NCBI RefSeq assembly: GCF_900176115.1
Contig: NZ_FWWR01000009.1
Span: 372,001 to 436,000, forward strand
DNA length: 64,000 bases
Reading direction: 5' to 3'
Source of the DNA: Peptoniphilus asaccharolyticus DSM 20463
Lineage (GTDB): Bacteria; Bacillota; Clostridia; Tissierellales; Peptoniphilaceae
Part shown: positions 61,950 through 64,000 of the stretch, piece by piece
How positions within the stretch are numbered: position 1 is the stretch's first letter
Layout: the number at the start of each line of letters is the position of its first letter
The notes under the pieces: model-generated
The model's input: the letters and a program-made list of their open reading frames with translations, nothing else
Database searches by the model: none
What the model was told of the DNA's origin: nothing
Program-made: the position numbers and the translations under genes

Positions 61950-63281
61950 ATGAAACTTCAACTTTTTGATTATATAGATAAAAGTGCAGAACTTTTAAAT
62001 TATTATAGAAACATATTAGAAGAAATCTCAGAGAATATAGTAGATTATTTATGGGATTCTCTAGATAATAATCTTGTGACTAATATAACTTATAGAACAA
62101 AGTCAGAATCAAGTTTAAGAGAAAAGATAGTAAAGAATAATTATTTTTTACATACAGAAGATCCAGAACAAATGCTGATGAATATATCAGATTTAATAGG
62201 TGTGAGAATTGAGTGTAGATTCTTAAAAGAAGAAGCTACATTATTTGAAAATATACTTGATATATTTAAATATGATTTAGGCAATGGATATTATAAAGTT
62301 GATGAAAATTCATGTATATGCTTAAAGTTATCAGATAAACAACCTCAAATACAAAAAAATGGTTTTGAAATTTACAAAATAGATGGGATTTATGAATACG
62401 GTAAAAATAAATTCAATTTTGAACTCCAAATAAAGTCAATGGTAAATGTATTTTGGGGTGAAATAGACCATAGAATCCTTTATAAAAATTATAACTATAT
62501 GATGAGTGAAAATTTTATAAAAGAGATGATGGCTTCTATAAAAGACTCTTTATACATGGTCGATAAACAGCTTAGAATTTTGTTTGATCATGTGCAAAGA
62601 TTTGATGCCAGCGCAGTTTCGTCTGCAAGTAATCAATTAAATTATCTACTTTCTAAAATTATACACGATGTTTTTAGCTCAAAGATACAAGATGAGTTAG
62701 GATTTGTATTTAATTTTAAAAAGACTACAGATATTATAGTTGAATATTTACAAGCTAAAGCTTCAAAAGAAAGAGAACTATCCTATGGAGAAAGCTTTGT
62801 TCAACTTATAGATAAGATAAATAACATTTCTACTTTAGATATGAATTTACAAGATCAAATTGTATTTACAAGACCTTTAAATTTTTCAGATGATTTCACT
62901 TATAAGATAGGCAGTGAGATAGAGAGAATTATCCAAAAAGATTTCTATTGGAATCTTTTGATTAAGATAATTCATAGAATAGAAGGTGGAAAATACGAAG
63001 AAAACTTAGAGGATTTTCTAAGTTATCTTAGATATAAATATTCAGTCCTATTCTTAAATATTTCAGAGAGTTTCGATTTGACTTATGAACAGTCAATAAA
63101 TTTAGAACAAGTCATATTGGAGATAATAGTTGAAAACTTTAAAGATGGATATTCAGCTTATGGAATTGTTAAAGAAAGCTTTGAAAAATTAGAAGAAGAG
63201 TTTAAATTATTAAAATCAGTGGACAAAGTTAGTTACGATTTAATACTGGAAGATTTCAAAAATAAAATAATGTATTCTTAA
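61950..63281 (+). CDS. Divergent RelA/SpoT-like nucleotidyltransferase-domain protein
   Basis: The 443-residue protein shows a RelA/SpoT synthetase-like layout in residues 45-180: YRTKSESSLREKI (49-61), DLIGVRIECRF (81-91, with the Mg-binding Asp81 position) and FELQIKSMVNVFWGEIDHRILYK (157-179), which match the RxKxxxS, DxxGxR and ExQIRT…EHxxxYK blocks. The GYRSIH substrate motif is replaced by KNGFEIYK (136-143), losing Ser and His. Residues 190-443 are helical and match nothing I know. It may make a different nucleotide signal, or be inactive. GGGTGAT precedes the ATG; it is transcribed alone. Confidence 0.75.
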   Translation: MKLQLFDYIDKSAELLNYYRNILEEISENIVDYLWDSLDNNLVTNITYRTKSESSLREKIVKNNYFLHTEDPEQMLMNISDLIGVRIECRFLKEEATLFENILDIFKYDLGNGYYKVDENSCICLKLSDKQPQIQKNGFEIYKIDGIYEYGKNKFNFELQIKSMVNVFWGEIDHRILYKNYNYMMSENFIKEMMASIKDSLYMVDKQLRILFDHVQRFDASAVSSASNQLNYLLSKIIHDVFSSKIQDELGFVFNFKKTTDIIVEYLQAKASKERELSYGESFVQLIDKINNISTLDMNLQDQIVFTRPLNFSDDFTYKIGSEIERIIQKDFYWNLLIKIIHRIEGGKYEENLEDFLSYLRYKYSVLFLNISESFDLTYEQSINLEQVILEIIVENFKDGYSAYGIVKESFEKLEEEFKLLKSVDKVSYDLILEDFKNKIMYS

Positions 63282-63312
63282 ATATATTATTAATAGACTT
63301 ATATAAAAATAT

Positions 63313-63342
63313 TTGGAACATTTATCTATATTAGGATATAAT
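63313..63342 (+). promoter_or_regulatory. Predicted promoter of pepD
   Basis: TTGGAA (63313-63318), 18 bases, TATAAT (63337-63342), 21 bases before the start codon. Confidence 0.6.
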
Positions 63343-63363
63343 GAAATAAATAGGAGGACTATT

Positions 63364-64000
63364 TTGAGTAAATTAGAAAATTATAATCCAGAGAGAGTTT
63401 TTTATTACTTTGAGGAAATGACTAAGATTCCAAGAGCTTCTTTTAAAGAAGAAAAAATCGCAACTTGGTTAGTAGAGTTTGCAAAGAAACATGATTTAGA
63501 TTATACAAGAGATGAAAATGACAATGTAATTATTAGAAAACCTGGAAGCAAGGGTTATGAGAATTCTCCAACTTTAATTATCCAAGGTCACATGGATATG
63601 GTTTGTGAAAAGAGCGAAGAATCAAACATCGATTTTGATGTAGATCCTATTGAATTCACAGTTGAAGATGGAAAGATTATTGCTCATGAAACTACTCTTG
63701 GAGCTGATAATGGTATTGCTGTGGCTATGGCATTAGCCATTTTAGAATCAGAAGATATTGAACACCCACCTCTAGAAGTGCTTATAACTTCAAACGAAGA
63801 AAGTGGAATGACAGGAGCTTCTAATTTAGATGGAAGTATTTTAAAAGGACAAATGCTTTTAAACTTAGATTCTGAAACAGAAGGCGTGGCTTGTATAGCT
63901 TGTGCTGGTGGCAGAAGAGATGTTCTTACATTTAAAAAAGAATTTAAAGAAGTTTCAAAAGAAAAATCATTCTATGAACTATCAATTTCCGGACTAAAGG
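63364..64000 (+). CDS. pepD: Aminoacyl-histidine dipeptidase (PepD family), N-terminal part
   Basis: The frame starts at a TTG (63364) behind AGGAGG and stays open to the window end (212 codons). It encodes MSKLENYNPERVFYYFEEMT and has the M20-family metal ligands: GHMDMVCEKS (His/Asp) and the bridging Asp in TLGADNGIAVAMALAI. PepD cleaves dipeptides such as Xaa-His in the cytoplasm. The C-terminal part lies outside the window. Confidence 0.93.
   Translation, partial: MSKLENYNPERVFYYFEEMTKIPRASFKEEKIATWLVEFAKKHDLDYTRDENDNVIIRKPGSKGYENSPTLIIQGHMDMVCEKSEESNIDFDVDPIEFTVEDGKIIAHETTLGADNGIAVAMALAILESEDIEHPPLEVLITSNEESGMTGASNLDGSILKGQMLLNLDSETEGVACIACAGGRRDVLTFKKEFKEVSKEKSFYELSISGLK

Noticed and set aside
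1-64000. CRISPR arrays, rRNA and tRNA genes, prophage genes
   Set aside because: I looked for spaced repeats, tRNA-like cloverleaf ends and phage structural genes by eye and saw none; short tRNA genes could still be missed without a dedicated search.

Overview
The window is a strongly AT-rich, gene-dense stretch of a low-GC Gram-positive (Bacillota) chromosome. The signs are GatCAB, IreB, RNase J, SufCDBSU, a T-box, a glmS ribozyme, AGGAGG ribosome binding sites, frequent TTG/GTG starts and AGA-rich arginine codons. Rubrerythrin, arginine deiminase and a lone OadA/PycB-type carboxyltransferase suggest an anaerobic, amino-acid-using Clostridia/Tissierellia-type organism such as Peptoniphilaceae (for example Parvimonas). 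The genus is inference only.

Layout. 1-3.4 kb: end of gatC, then gatA, gatB and a small membrane protein. 3.5-5.9 kb: a brnQ amino-acid carrier gene (minus strand) split by an intact IS30-family element. 6.2-9.9 kb: a membrane-anchored hypothetical protein, then a T-box leader and argGH. 10.1-16.4 kb: the orphan carboxyltransferase and a BMP-type nucleoside ABC transporter operon. 16.5-20.9 kb: rbgA-rnhB-yraN-comM-dprA. 20.9-22.2 kb: a CNNM/CorC-type membrane protein (minus). 22.4-30.0 kb: suf operon with an Rrf2/IscR-like regulator, a second cysteine desulfurase and an AI-2E-type permease. 30.1-38.4 kb: alaS, ireB-ruvX-DUF1292, a Fur-family regulator, RNase J, trmR-U32 protease-udk. 38.4-45.2 kb: infC-rpmI-rplT behind an attenuator, ktrB-ktrA, rpmE-DUF1385-prmC-prfA. 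45.3-49.2 kb: rubrerythrin, a yerC regulator gene split by a second, apparently identical IS30 copy, and rqcH (minus). 49.3-56.0 kb: GNAT, arcA with a YjiH-type transporter, and a two-component system. 56.0-58.0 kb: preQ1 riboswitch with queF-queC-QPTR. 58.0-60.0 kb: glmS (minus) with its self-cleaving ribozyme. 60-64 kb: acyl-ACP thioesterase, cold-shock protein, a parvulin, a divergent RelA/SpoT-like protein and the start of pepD.

How it fits together. Most of the window is core translation, tRNA modification, iron-sulfur assembly and cell-envelope supply. Regulation is unusually RNA-rich: T-box, infC leader, preQ1 riboswitch and glmS ribozyme, each next to the gene it is expected to control. 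Arginine metabolism appears in two places: synthesis from citrulline (argGH) and deimination back to citrulline (arcA) with a neighbouring carrier.

The clearest strain-specific events are two clean IS30 insertions, each with a 4-bp target duplication. Each interrupts a gene that reads perfectly in frame when the element is removed. I found no CRISPR array, prophage, rRNA or tRNA gene. The least explained items are the RelA/SpoT-like protein that lacks the usual substrate motif, the sensor kinase with a degenerate ATP-binding motif, and several perfect inverted repeats in leaders.
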